Shown piece by piece: positions 44,520 to 54,019 of a stretch of 64,000 nucleotides of DNA. The position numbers were made by a program, and so were the translations under genes. The DNA lies in contig NZ_LT984884.1 of assembly GCF_900258515.1 (NCBI RefSeq), positions 1,623,168-1,687,167 of the forward strand, in the 5' to 3' direction. The notes under the pieces were generated by a model, which was not told the DNA's origin, ran no database searches, and saw nothing but the letters and a program-made list of their open reading frames with translations. How positions within the stretch are numbered: position 1 is the stretch's first letter; every line of letters starts with the position of its first letter. Source of the DNA: Lentibacillus sp. Marseille-P4043. GTDB taxonomy: Bacteria > Bacillota > Bacilli > Bacillales > Amphibacillaceae.

Positions 44520-46043
44520 ATGACACAAACAATCAATAAGGAAACAATTACAGAAGTAGGCGAAATGAAGCGTGATCATTATGCAATGATTATTAATGGC
44601 GAGCGTGTGGAAAGTAGTTCGGGTGATACGCTTCAAACATTTAACCCAGCAAAAGGGGAAATGTTAGCAAGTGTCGCCAAGGCGAACGAAGAAGACGCGG
44701 AAAAAGCGGTACAAGCGGCAAGAAACGCATTTGACCATGGAAAATGGCGTAAATACCCAGTTGGAAAACGTTCCCGGGTGCTAAATAAAATTGCTCAAAT
44801 TATGCGAGACCGTTTTAAGGAAATCGTGGAAATGGAAGTACTGAATAGCGGAAAATCGGTCGGTGCTGCCCAGACACAGGTTGGTCAGGCGATCGAGGAT
44901 TTTGAATTTTATGCGGGTGCAATCGTTGGGCACCGTGGAACCGTGAACAATATGCCATATGGCTTTTTTAACTATACACATAAGGAACCTGTCGGGGTGT
45001 GTGCGCAAATTATTCCATGGAACTATCCGATGATGATGGCAGCATGGAAAATAGCACCGGCCATTGCTGCTGGTTGTTCGGTTGTTGTTAAACCAGCAAG
45101 CCTTACACCGGTTACAGCAATTTTATTGAACGAAATCTGCCATGAAGCGGGTGTACCAGCGGGGGTTGTCAACACAATCCCAGGATCCGGCCGAGTTGTT
45201 GGTGATTATCTCGTTAAACATGAAGACATCAATAAAGTTGCATTTACCGGCTCCACACCAGTAGGTAAAGATATTATGGGAAAGGCTTCGGAAACATTGA
45301 AGCGAATCACACTTGAGCTTGGCGGAAAGTCCCCGAACATCGTTTTTGATGATGCAGATATCGATGCTGCTGTTGCAGGCTCGTTATTTGGTATTTATTT
45401 TAATACCGGTCAATCCTGTGAAGCACGGTCACGCATGTTCGTGCATGAATCCATCTATGACGAGTTTATGGAGCAATTTATTGCCAAAACGCAAAAATTG
45501 AAGTCTGGTGATCCGTTTGATAAAGGAACACACTTAGGTTCGATCATTAGTCAGGAGCAGGTGGAAGTGATTGATGGATATGTCCAATCTGCCAAAGCGG
45601 ATGGGGCCACAATTGCTACAGGTGGAAAAGTGTTGCAACCAGAAGGCTTTGAAAATGGGCATTGGTATGCACCAACCGTTATTACGGACGTTACGCCTGA
45701 CATGAAAGCAGTTAAAGAGGAAATCTTTGGCCCAGTTGTCGTTGTGGAAAAGTTTACCGATGAAAAAGATGTCGTCAAACGTGCCAATGATACGAAATAT
45801 GGATTAGGTTCCGCAATCTGGACAACAAACCAGGCAAAAGCAACCCGTGTCGCCCATCAAATTCAAGCAGGGATTGTCATGGTAAATAGTCCATTTTCCG
45901 CATTCCCAGGAACCCCATTTGGCGGCTACAAAGAATCCGGATTCGGAAGAGAACTAGCAGTAGAATCACTCGACCTATACATGGAAGACAAAAGCGTACT
46001 CTCCTACTACGGAGCAAAACCACTAAACCCATTCGGCGTGTAA
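44520..46043 (+). CDS. Aldehyde dehydrogenase of the phenylacetate cluster
   Basis: A 507-residue NAD(P)-dependent aldehyde dehydrogenase with Asn168 (IIPWNYP), Glu266 (TLELGGKSPN) and Cys300 (NTGQSCEARSR). In the cluster it could oxidise the ring-opened 3-oxo-5,6-dehydrosuberyl-CoA semialdehyde, as the PaaZ dehydrogenase domain does, or phenylacetaldehyde. It lacks the C-terminal hydratase (MaoC) domain of PaaZ, so the ring-cleaving hydrolase must be elsewhere. GAGGAA precedes the ATG. A repeat array starts 5 nt after the stop. Confidence 0.85.
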   Translation: MTQTINKETITEVGEMKRDHYAMIINGERVESSSGDTLQTFNPAKGEMLASVAKANEEDAEKAVQAARNAFDHGKWRKYPVGKRSRVLNKIAQIMRDRFKEIVEMEVLNSGKSVGAAQTQVGQAIEDFEFYAGAIVGHRGTVNNMPYGFFNYTHKEPVGVCAQIIPWNYPMMMAAWKIAPAIAAGCSVVVKPASLTPVTAILLNEICHEAGVPAGVVNTIPGSGRVVGDYLVKHEDINKVAFTGSTPVGKDIMGKASETLKRITLELGGKSPNIVFDDADIDAAVAGSLFGIYFNTGQSCEARSRMFVHESIYDEFMEQFIAKTQKLKSGDPFDKGTHLGSIISQEQVEVIDGYVQSAKADGATIATGGKVLQPEGFENGHWYAPTVITDVTPDMKAVKEEIFGPVVVVEKFTDEKDVVKRANDTKYGLGSAIWTTNQAKATRVAHQIQAGIVMVNSPFSAFPGTPFGGYKESGFGRELAVESLDLYMEDKSVLSYYGAKPLNPFGV

Positions 46044-46047
46044 AACT

Positions 46048-46342
46048 GGGACATGGGGACAGTGGGACATGGGGACAGGATCCTTGTCCCAGCCTAAGCG
46101 AAGTCGCGAGAGCAATCGTGACGGGCACTTGAGCCGATTGAGGAAGTGGGACATGGGGACAGGATCCTTGTCCCAGCTCAAGCAAAGTTGCGAAGGCCAT
46201 CGTGACGGGCACTTGATCCGATCGAGGAAGTGGGACATGGGGACAGGATCCTTGTCCCAGCTCAAGCAAAGTTGCGAAGGCCATCGTGACGGGCACTTGA
46301 TCCGATCGAGGAAGTGGGACGCGGAACCTGTCCCCACGTCCC
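46048..46342. repeat. REPIN-like repeat locus 14: amplified 84-bp array
   Basis: Left units at 46064, 46148 and 46232 and a closing right unit at 46316-46342 lie exactly 84 bp apart, all with 57-nt spacers. A broken left unit precedes at 46048. The second and third spacers look almost identical, pointing to recent tandem amplification. Confidence 0.95.
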
Positions 46343-46367
46343 ATATTTAATAGAAAGGGTGATAGAT

Positions 46368-47243
46368 ATGACGATTCGGAATGTTACTGTTGTGGGTGCT
46401 GGTATAATGGGGCGCGGGATTGCTTATGTTTCTGCTCTAGCCGGCTTTTCTACGACATTAGTAGACGTAGCGGAAGACAAGTTGCATGAAGCATATGAGT
46501 CTATTAAACAGACAGCAAATAAAGGAATGGACCGTGGGAAGGTGACGAGTGAACAGAAGGAAAGTCTAGTTGCAAACTTAAACACGACGCTATCACTTGA
46601 AGCGGCCGTAATACATACAGATCTCGTAATCGAAGCAGTACCGGAGAAACTAGCTTTAAAGAAACATATTATGGAAACAGCCGAGGCACACGCTCCAAGC
46701 CATGCAATATTCACGTCCAACACATCGACAATCAGCCCAACTGAACTGGCATCCTATACAAAACGACCCGAGCAATTTGCGGTGATGCATTTTTTCAATC
46801 CAGTTCACCGGATGCGCCTTGTGGAAATGGTCAGAGGGTTAGATACGACAGATGAAACGATTGCTGTCATTCGTACTGTTGCAGAGCAAATGGGCAAGGA
46901 GACCGTGGAAGTGAACGAGTTTCCAGGATTTGTGACAAGTCGGATTAGTGCACTAGTTGGTAATGAAGCTTTTCATATGTTGCAGGAAGGTGTCGCGACA
47001 GCTGAAGATATTGATAAAGCGATTCGTTTAGGGCTGAATTATCCAATGGGCCCGTTGGAACTTTGTGATCTAGTCGGATTGGATGCACGACTAAACAATT
47101 TAAACTATCTGCATCAAACACTTGGAGAAAAATATCGCCCTGCACCACTTTTAGAACAATATGTGAAGGCAGGACGGCTCGGTAGAAAAGCGGGCAAAGG
47201 AGTTTACGACTATACCAATACGAGTGAGTTGATAAAAAAATGA
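46368..47243 (+). CDS. paaH: 3-hydroxyacyl-CoA dehydrogenase, PaaH-like
   Basis: A 291-residue enzyme with the NAD motif VVGAGIMGRGIAYVSALAGF and the catalytic MHFFNPVHRMRLVEMV, then EFPGFVTSRI and GLNYPMGPLELCDLVGLD. It oxidises 3-hydroxyadipyl-CoA to 3-oxoadipyl-CoA. ATG at 46368 is preceded by AAAGGGTGAT; any longer frame would start in a repeat unit. Its stop overlaps the thiolase start (ATGA). Confidence 0.92.
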   Translation: MTIRNVTVVGAGIMGRGIAYVSALAGFSTTLVDVAEDKLHEAYESIKQTANKGMDRGKVTSEQKESLVANLNTTLSLEAAVIHTDLVIEAVPEKLALKKHIMETAEAHAPSHAIFTSNTSTISPTELASYTKRPEQFAVMHFFNPVHRMRLVEMVRGLDTTDETIAVIRTVAEQMGKETVEVNEFPGFVTSRISALVGNEAFHMLQEGVATAEDIDKAIRLGLNYPMGPLELCDLVGLDARLNNLNYLHQTLGEKYRPAPLLEQYVKAGRLGRKAGKGVYDYTNTSELIKK

Positions 47244-48445
47244 AAGAAGTCGTGATTGTTGATGCGGTTCGTACGCCGATTGGCAGATATAGAGGAACAC
47301 TAAAGGATATTCGCCCTGATGATCTAGGCGCGATTGTTATAAAAGCACTACTTGATAGAAATCCGAACCTTCCAGCTGAAGCGATTGAAGACGTGGTTCT
47401 TGGCAATGCCAATCAGGCTGGAGAAGATAACCGCAATGTTGCGCGCATGTCTGGATTGCTGGCTGGATTACCTGTGCAAGTTGGGGGAACGACGATTAAT
47501 CGGCTTTGTGGATCTAGTCTTGATGCGGTGATGTATGCGGCACGGGCAATTGCTGTTGGAGAAGGGGATATTTTTATTGCTGGTGGGACAGAAAGCATGA
47601 CACGTGCACCATTGGTCATGGCAAAACCTGACAAAGCATTTCCGCGTGGCAATAGTCAGCTTTATGATACAACGATAGGCTGGCGGTTCACGAATCCACA
47701 ACTAGAAAAAGTTTATGGTGCGGATTCGATGCCACAAACGGCAGAGAATGTTGCAGCCGACTATAACATTTCCCGGGAAGCGCAGGATCATTTTGCATAT
47801 GAAAGTCAAATGAAGGCAAAAAAAGCGATGGAAGCGAATCGTTTTGCCGAGGAAATCGTTCCTGTCGTTTATCATGACCGCAAAGGCAATGAAATCACTG
47901 TTGCAACCGATGAACATCCACGATCAGAAACATCATTGGAAAAGCTCGGTAATCTGAAGCCGATTTTTGACGCTGGTACGATCACGGCCGGAAATGCATC
48001 TGGTGTAAATGATGGTGCGTCTGCATTGTTGGTTATGAGTGCTGATAAAGCTGCGGAGCTGAATCTTAAGCCATTGGTAAAATATAAAGTTGGTGCTACG
48101 GCTGGTGTGGAACCGCGGATCATGGGGCTTGGACCAATCGAAGCAACACGAAAAGCACTCGGACGAACGAACTTGAATGTTGCTGACTTGGGCCTTGTAG
48201 AGTTGAATGAGGCGTTTGCTTCCCAATCCCTCGAATGTATCTGTCAATTAGAGCTTGAACCAACAAAAGTCAATGTAAATGGTGGCGCCATTGCTTTTGG
48301 CCATCCCCTAGGCGCAAGCGGGGCGCGTATTTTAACAACACTCATCCATGAATTAAAAAAGCAAAACAAACAATACGGCCTGGCCACAATGTGCGTCGGA
48401 GTCGGCCAAGGAATCGCAACAATTATAGAAAATATCGAAACCTAG
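47240..48445 (+). CDS. paaJ: 3-oxoadipyl-CoA/3-oxo-5,6-dehydrosuberyl-CoA thiolase
   Basis: A 401-residue thiolase with the acylated cysteine in [16 protein letters not shown], the histidine block in [13 protein letters not shown] and the second cysteine in MCVGVGQG. It releases acetyl-CoA and succinyl-CoA at the end of the phenylacetate pathway. It overlaps paaH by 4 bp, so the two are coupled. Confidence 0.92.
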   Translation: MKEVVIVDAVRTPIGRYRGTLKDIRPDDLGAIVIKALLDRNPNLPAEAIEDVVLGNANQAGEDNRNVARMSGLLAGLPVQVGGTTINRLCGSSLDAVMYAARAIAVGEGDIFIAGGTESMTRAPLVMAKPDKAFPRGNSQLYDTTIGWRFTNPQLEKVYGADSMPQTAENVAADYNISREAQDHFAYESQMKAKKAMEANRFAEEIVPVVYHDRKGNEITVATDEHPRSETSLEKLGNLKPIFDAGTITAGNASGVNDGASALLVMSADKAAELNLKPLVKYKVGATAGVEPRIMGLGPIEATRKALGRTNLNVADLGLVELNEAFASQSLECICQLELEPTKVNVNGGAIAFGHPLGASGARILTTLIHELKKQNKQYGLATMCVGVGQGIATIIENIET

Positions 48446-48458
48446 CTGGAGCATGGGT

Positions 48459-48568
48459 GGGACATGGGGACAGGTCCCTTGTCCCGGTAGGCAAAATGGC
48501 GTGAGACTTGATCTCATGCGCTGCTGACAATGTGATGAAGTGGGACGCGGGACCTGTCCCCACGTCCC
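48459..48568. repeat. REPIN-like repeat locus 15 (long spacer)
   Basis: Left 48459-48485 and right 48542-48568; 56-nt spacer holding an internal hairpin (GCGTGAGA..TCTCATGC). Spacer shared with locus 16. Confidence 0.93.
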
Positions 48569-48592
48569 ACCTCTAAAAGGAGCGTGTGTGTT

Positions 48593-49369
48593 ATGTCGAC
48601 TGTTTTGTTAAAGAAGGAAAACAATATTGCGTATGTAACGATTAACCGGCCGGAGGTGTTGAATTGCTTTGATTATCAAACACTTTGTCGGCTTCGGGAT
48701 GTGACGGAAGAAGTTCATCTGGATCCTGATGTAAAGGTTGTTATTTTTACCGGTGCAGGGGATAGAGCCTTTAGTGCAGGCGCGGATTTGAAGGAAAGAA
48801 AGACAATGGATGAAACGGAAGTCCGTAGAAATGTAAAAGCAATTCGGGATGTCTTTCATCAGATCGCATCCCTGCCACAGCCAACAATTGCTGCGGTTAA
48901 CGGGTATGCTTTTGGAGGAGGATTCGAGCTGATGCTTGCCTGCGACTTTTCCATTGCAGCCCATGGAGTGAAAATGGGCCTCACCGAAACAAACTGGGCA
49001 ATCATCCCAGGTGCAGGCGGAACCCAGCGCCTACCACGATTAATTGGTGAAATGAAAGCAAAGGAATTTATTTTTACGGCTAAAAAATGTACTGCCGAAG
49101 AGGCGCTGGACTTAGGAATGGTTTTACGCGTTGTGGAAAAAACAGAACTACTAGCAACCTGTAACCAATTTGCCGCAGACATTATGAAAAATGGACCCGT
49201 CGCAATTAAACAGGCAAAATACGCGATAACACAAGGGATGAACACTGATATTCAAACAGGCTTAGAAATCGAAGCAAAAGCGTATGAATTAACAATCCCA
49301 ACCGAAGACCGCCTCGAAGCATTACAAGCATTCCATGAAAAGCGAACCCCAAGCTTCACAGGGAACTAA
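48593..49369 (+). CDS. Enoyl-CoA hydratase
   Basis: A 258-residue crotonase-type hydratase: oxyanion loop DRAFSAGADLKERK, VNGYAFGGGFELMLACDFSIA and catalytic Glu motifs in LTETNWAIIPGAGGTQRLPR. It is the third crotonase of the region and may serve as PaaF or in ring hydrolysis. ATG at 48593 lies downstream of AAAAGGAGCG; a GTG at 48584 is also in frame. Repeat pairs flank it on both sides. Confidence 0.88.
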   Translation: MSTVLLKKENNIAYVTINRPEVLNCFDYQTLCRLRDVTEEVHLDPDVKVVIFTGAGDRAFSAGADLKERKTMDETEVRRNVKAIRDVFHQIASLPQPTIAAVNGYAFGGGFELMLACDFSIAAHGVKMGLTETNWAIIPGAGGTQRLPRLIGEMKAKEFIFTAKKCTAEEALDLGMVLRVVEKTELLATCNQFAADIMKNGPVAIKQAKYAITQGMNTDIQTGLEIEAKAYELTIPTEDRLEALQAFHEKRTPSFTGN

Positions 49370-49390
49370 ACCGAAGCGGAACATGAGAGC

Positions 49391-49501
49391 GGGACATGGG
49401 GACAGGTCCCTTGTCCCAGCAGACAAAATGGCGTGAGACTTGATCTCATGCGGGATAGACGATTATAACAAAGTGGGACGCGGAACCTGTCCCCATGTCC
49501 C
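49391..49501. repeat. REPIN-like repeat locus 16 (long spacer)
   Basis: Left 49391-49417 and right 49475-49501; 57-nt spacer close to that of locus 15, so the two pairs bracketing the hydratase gene are recent relatives. Confidence 0.93.
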
Positions 49502-49525
49502 ACATTATTCAAAGGAGGTAATAAC

Positions 49526-50494
49526 ATGAATCCTATTTGTAAGTTGCTTGACATTACATATCCGATTATTCAGGGTGGCATGGGGAATATTAGCAATGCT
49601 CCGCTAGCGGCTGCTGTTTCGGAGGTTGGTGGACTTGGTACGATTGGTTGCGGCACGATGTCACCTGACGAAGTGGAAGAGATTATTTTGGAAACAAAGT
49701 CGTTAACGAACCAACCGTTTGCGATTAATATTGCCATTAACGTAACACCTTTTATCGATCAATTGGTTGAGTTGGTGTTGAAACATCAGATCCCTGTTGT
49801 AACGCTGTCTGCCGGAAATCCTGCAGCCTACATACCTATTTTTCATGAGCATGATATAAAAGTACTGACAGTGGTTGCGTCGGTTAAGCATGCGAAAAAA
49901 GCAGAGAAAGCTGGTGCTGATGCTGTTGTCGCAGAAGGATTTGAAGCGGCCGGCATTAATTCAAATTACGAATTAACCACTTTCACATTGATCCCGCAAG
50001 TTTCCCAGCATGTTACAATTCCAGTCCTTGCTGCTGGAGGGATTGGGGATGGAAAAGGTCTTGCGGCAGCACTCATGCTTGGGGCAAGTGGTGTACAGCT
50101 TGGAACGCGTCTAATTGCAACGAAAGAGTCACCTTTTCATGATGTTTATAAGCAGCAATTAATTGAATCAGAAGGAACACAAACAGCCATTATTGGACGC
50201 TCACTTGGCCAAATGCGCCGTGTCTTAAATACGGCCTATGCTAAAAAAATACATGATCTTGAGAAAAGCGGGATGACATTGGAAGAATATCGTACCCTTA
50301 CATCAGAAACCCATCATCGAAAAGGAGCACTCAGCGGCGATTTGGAAGGCGGCTTTTTAAATGCTGGTCAAGTAACCGGATTAATTACAAATGTTATCAG
50401 TGTAAAGGAACTTCTTGATGGAATGGTCTACGATGCAAACGAGCAAATGCATCGCACAACAGGGTTATTAGATACACAATCCAATCCCACATAA
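49526..50494 (+). CDS. Nitronate monooxygenase/FabK-like FMN protein
   Basis: A 322-residue FMN barrel (ITYPIIQGGMGNISNAPLAA, VLAAGGIGDGKGLAAAL, LGASGVQLGTRLIATKES). The usual catalytic histidine motif EAGGH is EAAGIN here, so classical nitronate or FabK chemistry is doubtful. AAAGGAGGT precedes the ATG. It lies at the end of the paa block, just before the phenylalanine dehydrogenase promoter; the real substrate is unknown. Confidence 0.82.
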   Translation: MNPICKLLDITYPIIQGGMGNISNAPLAAAVSEVGGLGTIGCGTMSPDEVEEIILETKSLTNQPFAINIAINVTPFIDQLVELVLKHQIPVVTLSAGNPAAYIPIFHEHDIKVLTVVASVKHAKKAEKAGADAVVAEGFEAAGINSNYELTTFTLIPQVSQHVTIPVLAAGGIGDGKGLAAALMLGASGVQLGTRLIATKESPFHDVYKQQLIESEGTQTAIIGRSLGQMRRVLNTAYAKKIHDLEKSGMTLEEYRTLTSETHHRKGALSGDLEGGFLNAGQVTGLITNVISVKELLDGMVYDANEQMHRTTGLLDTQSNPT

Positions 50495-50542
50495 AAGGAA
50501 AGGAAAGCCACAACCCTAAATAGATGAATTTTTCAAAAAATA

Positions 50543-50571
50543 TTGACTACACTATAACATGGTGATATAAT
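50543..50571 (+). promoter_or_regulatory. Promoter of the phenylalanine dehydrogenase operon
   Basis: TTGACT at 50543-50548, a 17-nt spacer and TATAAT at 50566-50571. Confidence 0.8.
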
Positions 50572-50589
50572 AACGTGTAAATAACGTTA
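50571..50589 (+). promoter_or_regulatory. 19-nt operator D (pdh promoter)
   Basis: TAACGTGTAAATAACGTTA, the most symmetrical of the four copies, starts at the last base of the -10 box. Confidence 0.7.
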
Positions 50590-50605
50590 TATATAATAAT
50601 ATCAA

Positions 50606-50694
50606 GGGACATGGGGACAGGTTAGTTGTCCCAGTGTCTTTCTCAACAGGGGCATAGGGTTGCGCGTGGGACAAGAAACCTGACCCCATGTCCC
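50606..50694. repeat. REPIN-like repeat locus 17, in the pdh leader
   Basis: Left 50606-50632 and right 50668-50694 (one mismatch), 35-nt spacer. It lies between the operator and the start codon, so its hairpins would be part of the mRNA leader. Confidence 0.92.
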
Positions 50695-50704
50695 ACCTAG
50701 TAAA

Positions 50705-50718
50705 TGAAAGCGCTTTAT
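50705..50718 (+). promoter_or_regulatory. cre-like site before phenylalanine dehydrogenase
   Basis: TGAAAGCGCTTTAT has the cre core with a mismatch at position 13; it lies downstream of the promoter, 28 nt before the start codon. Confidence 0.5.
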
Positions 50719-50746
50719 CATATTTTGTTTTGCAGGAGGATGGTTT

Positions 50747-51889
50747 ATGGCGTTCGTTCAGGAATCGTTAATTACGGATGATTTTGCGTTGCTTGATAGG
50801 ATGGCAGATCATGAGCAGGTCGTATTTTGCAATGATCCAACGAGTGGGTTGCGTGCAATTATTGCGATACATAATACTACACTTGGGCCTGCACTAGGCG
50901 GGTGCCGGATGCAGCCTTATGCGAATCTTGATGAAGCACTTGATGATGTGCTGCGTCTTGCGAAAGGCATGACATACAAATGTGCCGCAGCGGATGTTGA
51001 TTTTGGCGGTGGGAAAGCGGTTATCATTGGTGATCCACATACAGACAAAACACCAGAGCTTTTCCGTGCTTTTGGTCAATTTGTTGCTTCGCTTGGAGGT
51101 CGTTTCTACACAGGAACAGATATGGGAACAACAATGGATGATTTCGTCTATGCCAAAAAAGAAACCAATAACATTGTAGGCATACCTGAAGCATTTGGCG
51201 GTGGTGGTGATTCCTCCATCCCAACGGCTAAAGGGATTTTGTATGGAATCATGGCTACAAATAAGATGCTGTTTGGAAAAGAAGAACTGAACAACGCAAC
51301 TTATGCTGTCCAAGGGCTTGGAAAAGTCGGATTCAAAGTTGCAGAAGGTCTTCTCCAAGCAGGTGCTACTATTTATGTAACCGATATTGATGAAGAAAAC
51401 GTTGCTGCAATTTTAGAAAAGGCAAAAACGACGACAGGGTCTGCCCAATTCGTACCAAGTGAGGAAATTTACGCGCAGGATGTTGATGTTTTCGTACCGT
51501 GTGCGTTTGGCGGGGTTATTAATGATGACACACTTCGAAAATTAAAGGTAAAAGCAATCGCAGGCTCAGCAAACAACCAATTGCTGACAAATCAACATGG
51601 TGTAGAACTGGCAGAAAAAGGGATCCTTTATGCCCCGGATTATATTATTAATGCTGGTGGACTAATCCAGGTTTCCGATGAATTATATGGTGCAAATAAA
51701 GAGAGAGTACTGCTAAAAACGAAAGAGATTTACAATGTGCTTCTCAACGTGTACCAGCAAGCAACAAAGCAAAATCAATCAACAATGGAAGCTGCCAACC
51801 ACATCTGTGAAAATGTGCTCGCAAACCGAGAAAAGCGGAATAGTTTTTATACGGCTTCCATTAAACCGAAATGGGATATCCGCAATTAA
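50747..51889 (+). CDS. pdh: Phenylalanine dehydrogenase
   Basis: Oxidative deamination of L-phenylalanine to phenylpyruvate with NAD+. At 380 residues it has the length of Bacillus phenylalanine dehydrogenases rather than leucine dehydrogenases (~365). From memory it matches the former closely: [30 protein letters not shown], the lysines in GMTYKCAA (Lys78) and [11 protein letters not shown] (Lys90), and the C-terminal [14 protein letters not shown] precedes the ATG. It is first in an operon with the two E1 genes, and its promoter carries operator D. Confidence 0.9.
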   Translation: MAFVQESLITDDFALLDRMADHEQVVFCNDPTSGLRAIIAIHNTTLGPALGGCRMQPYANLDEALDDVLRLAKGMTYKCAAADVDFGGGKAVIIGDPHTDKTPELFRAFGQFVASLGGRFYTGTDMGTTMDDFVYAKKETNNIVGIPEAFGGGGDSSIPTAKGILYGIMATNKMLFGKEELNNATYAVQGLGKVGFKVAEGLLQAGATIYVTDIDEENVAAILEKAKTTTGSAQFVPSEEIYAQDVDVFVPCAFGGVINDDTLRKLKVKAIAGSANNQLLTNQHGVELAEKGILYAPDYIINAGGLIQVSDELYGANKERVLLKTKEIYNVLLNVYQQATKQNQSTMEAANHICENVLANREKRNSFYTASIKPKWDIRN

Positions 51890-51904
51890 GAGGGAGGGGA
51901 GCAG

Positions 51905-52963
51905 ATGGAAACGAATTATCCAATGAAACAGATCATGGATGAACAGGGAAATTTCGTTGATGACACGTACAAGACGCAAATCGATTCCCGGCTTGTAGAA
52001 ACGATGTATTACAACATGTACCGGATCCAGGCTTTTGATCAAAAAGCGATCCGTCTCCAGCGTCAAGGACGAATTGGAACATATCCACCATTTGCAGGTC
52101 AAGAGGCCGCACAAGTTGGCAGTGCCTTAGCGCTTGGTGATGGGGATTGGATTTTTCCAACGTATCGTGATCATGGTGCAACATTGACGTATGGTGCTGA
52201 TATGACGCGAATGTTTCTTTATTGGAATGGTCAGATGGAAGGATGTATCCCGCCAAAAGGCAAGAACATTTTCCCTGCCGCAGTACCAATTGCCTCACAA
52301 ATTCCGCATGCAGTCGGTGCATCATGGGCTGAAAAAAGGAAAGGAACCGATCGGATTGCACTTGCCTACTTCGGGGATGGCGCGACGTCAGAGGGTGATT
52401 TTCATGAAGGCCTTAATTTTGCCAGTGTGTTCCAAACACCAACTGTATTTTTTAACCAAAATAATGGCTATGCGATCTCTGTTCCAACCGAAAAGCAAAT
52501 GAACGCAAAAACAGTCGCACAAAAAGGGATAGCCTATGACATGAGAAGCGTTCGGGTGGATGGTAATGATTGTTTCAGCGTTTATTTTGCAATGAAAAAT
52601 GCTGTTGACTTCGCTCGCGCTGGGGAAGGGCCAACATTAATTGAAGCTGTTACATGGCGGGCTGGCGCACATACGACAGCAGATGATCCAGATAAATATC
52701 GTCCAGCTAATAAAGGCGAGGATATTGTAGAGCCATTAACCCGCTTGGAACGTTTCATGAAAACAAATCAATTCTGGAATGAAGCAAAAATTGCCGACAT
52801 GCAAGCTACTGTGAAAGCAGAAGTCGATGCGGCAGTGGAAGCGATGGAAAATCACCCGGAAGCAAAAGTGGAAGATTTGTTTGACCACGTATTTGCGGAG
52901 CTTCCAGAACAGCTTGTTGCGCAAAAAGAATCTTATTTGGCGCTTTTGGAGGAGGATGCATGA
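51905..52963 (+). CDS. 2-oxoacid dehydrogenase E1 component, alpha subunit
   Basis: A 352-residue E1 alpha with the thiamine diphosphate motif GDGATSEGDFHEGLNFASVF...NN and the phosphorylation-loop-like RAGAHTTADDPDKYR. It decarboxylates a 2-oxoacid; the gene order makes phenylpyruvate (giving phenylacetyl-CoA) the likely substrate, although relatives use pyruvate or branched-chain oxoacids. GAGGGAGGGG precedes the ATG. No E2 or E3 gene follows, so those subunits must be shared from elsewhere. Confidence 0.9.
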   Translation: METNYPMKQIMDEQGNFVDDTYKTQIDSRLVETMYYNMYRIQAFDQKAIRLQRQGRIGTYPPFAGQEAAQVGSALALGDGDWIFPTYRDHGATLTYGADMTRMFLYWNGQMEGCIPPKGKNIFPAAVPIASQIPHAVGASWAEKRKGTDRIALAYFGDGATSEGDFHEGLNFASVFQTPTVFFNQNNGYAISVPTEKQMNAKTVAQKGIAYDMRSVRVDGNDCFSVYFAMKNAVDFARAGEGPTLIEAVTWRAGAHTTADDPDKYRPANKGEDIVEPLTRLERFMKTNQFWNEAKIADMQATVKAEVDAAVEAMENHPEAKVEDLFDHVFAELPEQLVAQKESYLALLEEDA

Positions 52964-52999
52964 CGGAGAATCGATGTACGTTAGGGAGGGGTGATGAAC

Positions 53000-54019
53000 A
53001 TGACAATGGAAATGAAACAGAAAAGAGAGCAACGCGTTAAGACGCAGTCGCTGACAATGATTCAGGCGATTAATGAGGCGATGGAAACGATGTTGGAAAT
53101 GGATGAGATGACAATCGTTTTAGGGGAAGATGTCGGAAAGAATGGTGGTGTGTTTCGCGCAACAGAAGGGCTTCAGGAACAATTCGGTGAAGATCGCGTT
53201 GTCGATACCCCACTATCAGAATCAGGTATTATTGGAACATCAGTCGGGCTTGCGGTAAATGGATTTAAACCAATTGCGGAGATTCAATTTATGGGTTTTA
53301 TTTACCCGGCTTACAATCAGATCATGACACATGTATCACGGTTGCGCATGAAAACAATGGGGAGTTTTTCGGTGCCAATGGTGATTCGAGCTCCATATGG
53401 CGCAGGAATCCGGGCCCCAGAAGTGCATTCGGATAGTACAGAGGCGATTTTTACCCATATGCCTGGGTTAAAAGTTGTCTGCCCGTCTTCCCCTTATCAT
53501 GCAAAAGGGCTGCTTATTTCCGCGATCGAGGACCCTGATCCAGTGCTGTTCCTGGAGCCAATGCGCAATTACCGTGCTGGTCGTGAGGAAGTCCCGACTG
53601 GAAAATATACAGTTGAGATTGGCAAGGGAAGAAGGTTGCATGAGGGGATGGATGTGAGCATCATTGCTTGGGGTTCGATGATTCCGATTGCTGAGCGGGC
53701 GAGGGAGCAAGCAGAACAAAAGGGGATTTCTTGTGATCTCATTGATTTGCAGACATTATACCCACTTGATCGTGCTTTGATTGCCGATTCCGTACAAAAG
53801 ACAGGAAGAGCGGTCATTGTTCATGAAGCACAAGCAACAGGTGGGCTCGGCAATGACATTGTTTCAGCAATTAACGACACAGCGTTTTTATATTTACGAT
53901 CCCCAATCGAACGGGTCACTGGTTTTGATGTTCCCGTGCCATTTTTTGGCTTGGAAGATCACTATCTCCCTACAGCTAAGCGTGTTTTGAAAAGTGTTGA
54001 GAAGGTTGTTAATTTTTAA
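53000..54019 (+). CDS. 2-oxoacid dehydrogenase E1 component, beta subunit
   Basis: A 339-residue E1 beta subunit: VLGEDVGKNGGVFRATEGL, DTPLSESGIIGTSVGLAVNG and EIQFMGFIYPAYNQI are typical, as is the C-terminal transketolase domain ending in FDVPVPFFGLEDHYLP. ATG at 53000 is 8 nt after GGGAGGGG; ATG 52994 is too close. It follows the alpha gene by about 36 nt and ends the operon. Confidence 0.9.
   Translation: MTMEMKQKREQRVKTQSLTMIQAINEAMETMLEMDEMTIVLGEDVGKNGGVFRATEGLQEQFGEDRVVDTPLSESGIIGTSVGLAVNGFKPIAEIQFMGFIYPAYNQIMTHVSRLRMKTMGSFSVPMVIRAPYGAGIRAPEVHSDSTEAIFTHMPGLKVVCPSSPYHAKGLLISAIEDPDPVLFLEPMRNYRAGREEVPTGKYTVEIGKGRRLHEGMDVSIIAWGSMIPIAERAREQAEQKGISCDLIDLQTLYPLDRALIADSVQKTGRAVIVHEAQATGGLGNDIVSAINDTAFLYLRSPIERVTGFDVPVPFFGLEDHYLPTAKRVLKSVEKVVNF

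Noticed and set aside
46064..46342. CRISPR-like array (regular repeats with constant spacing)
   Set aside because: The spacers are themselves nearly identical, the repeats are internally palindromic, a closing unit is inverted, and no cas genes are present. It is an amplified repeat pair.
45877..46344. Minus-strand frame of 155 codons with internal repeats
   Set aside because: Its protein repeat is only the translated 84-bp DNA array and it overlaps the end of the aldehyde dehydrogenase gene.
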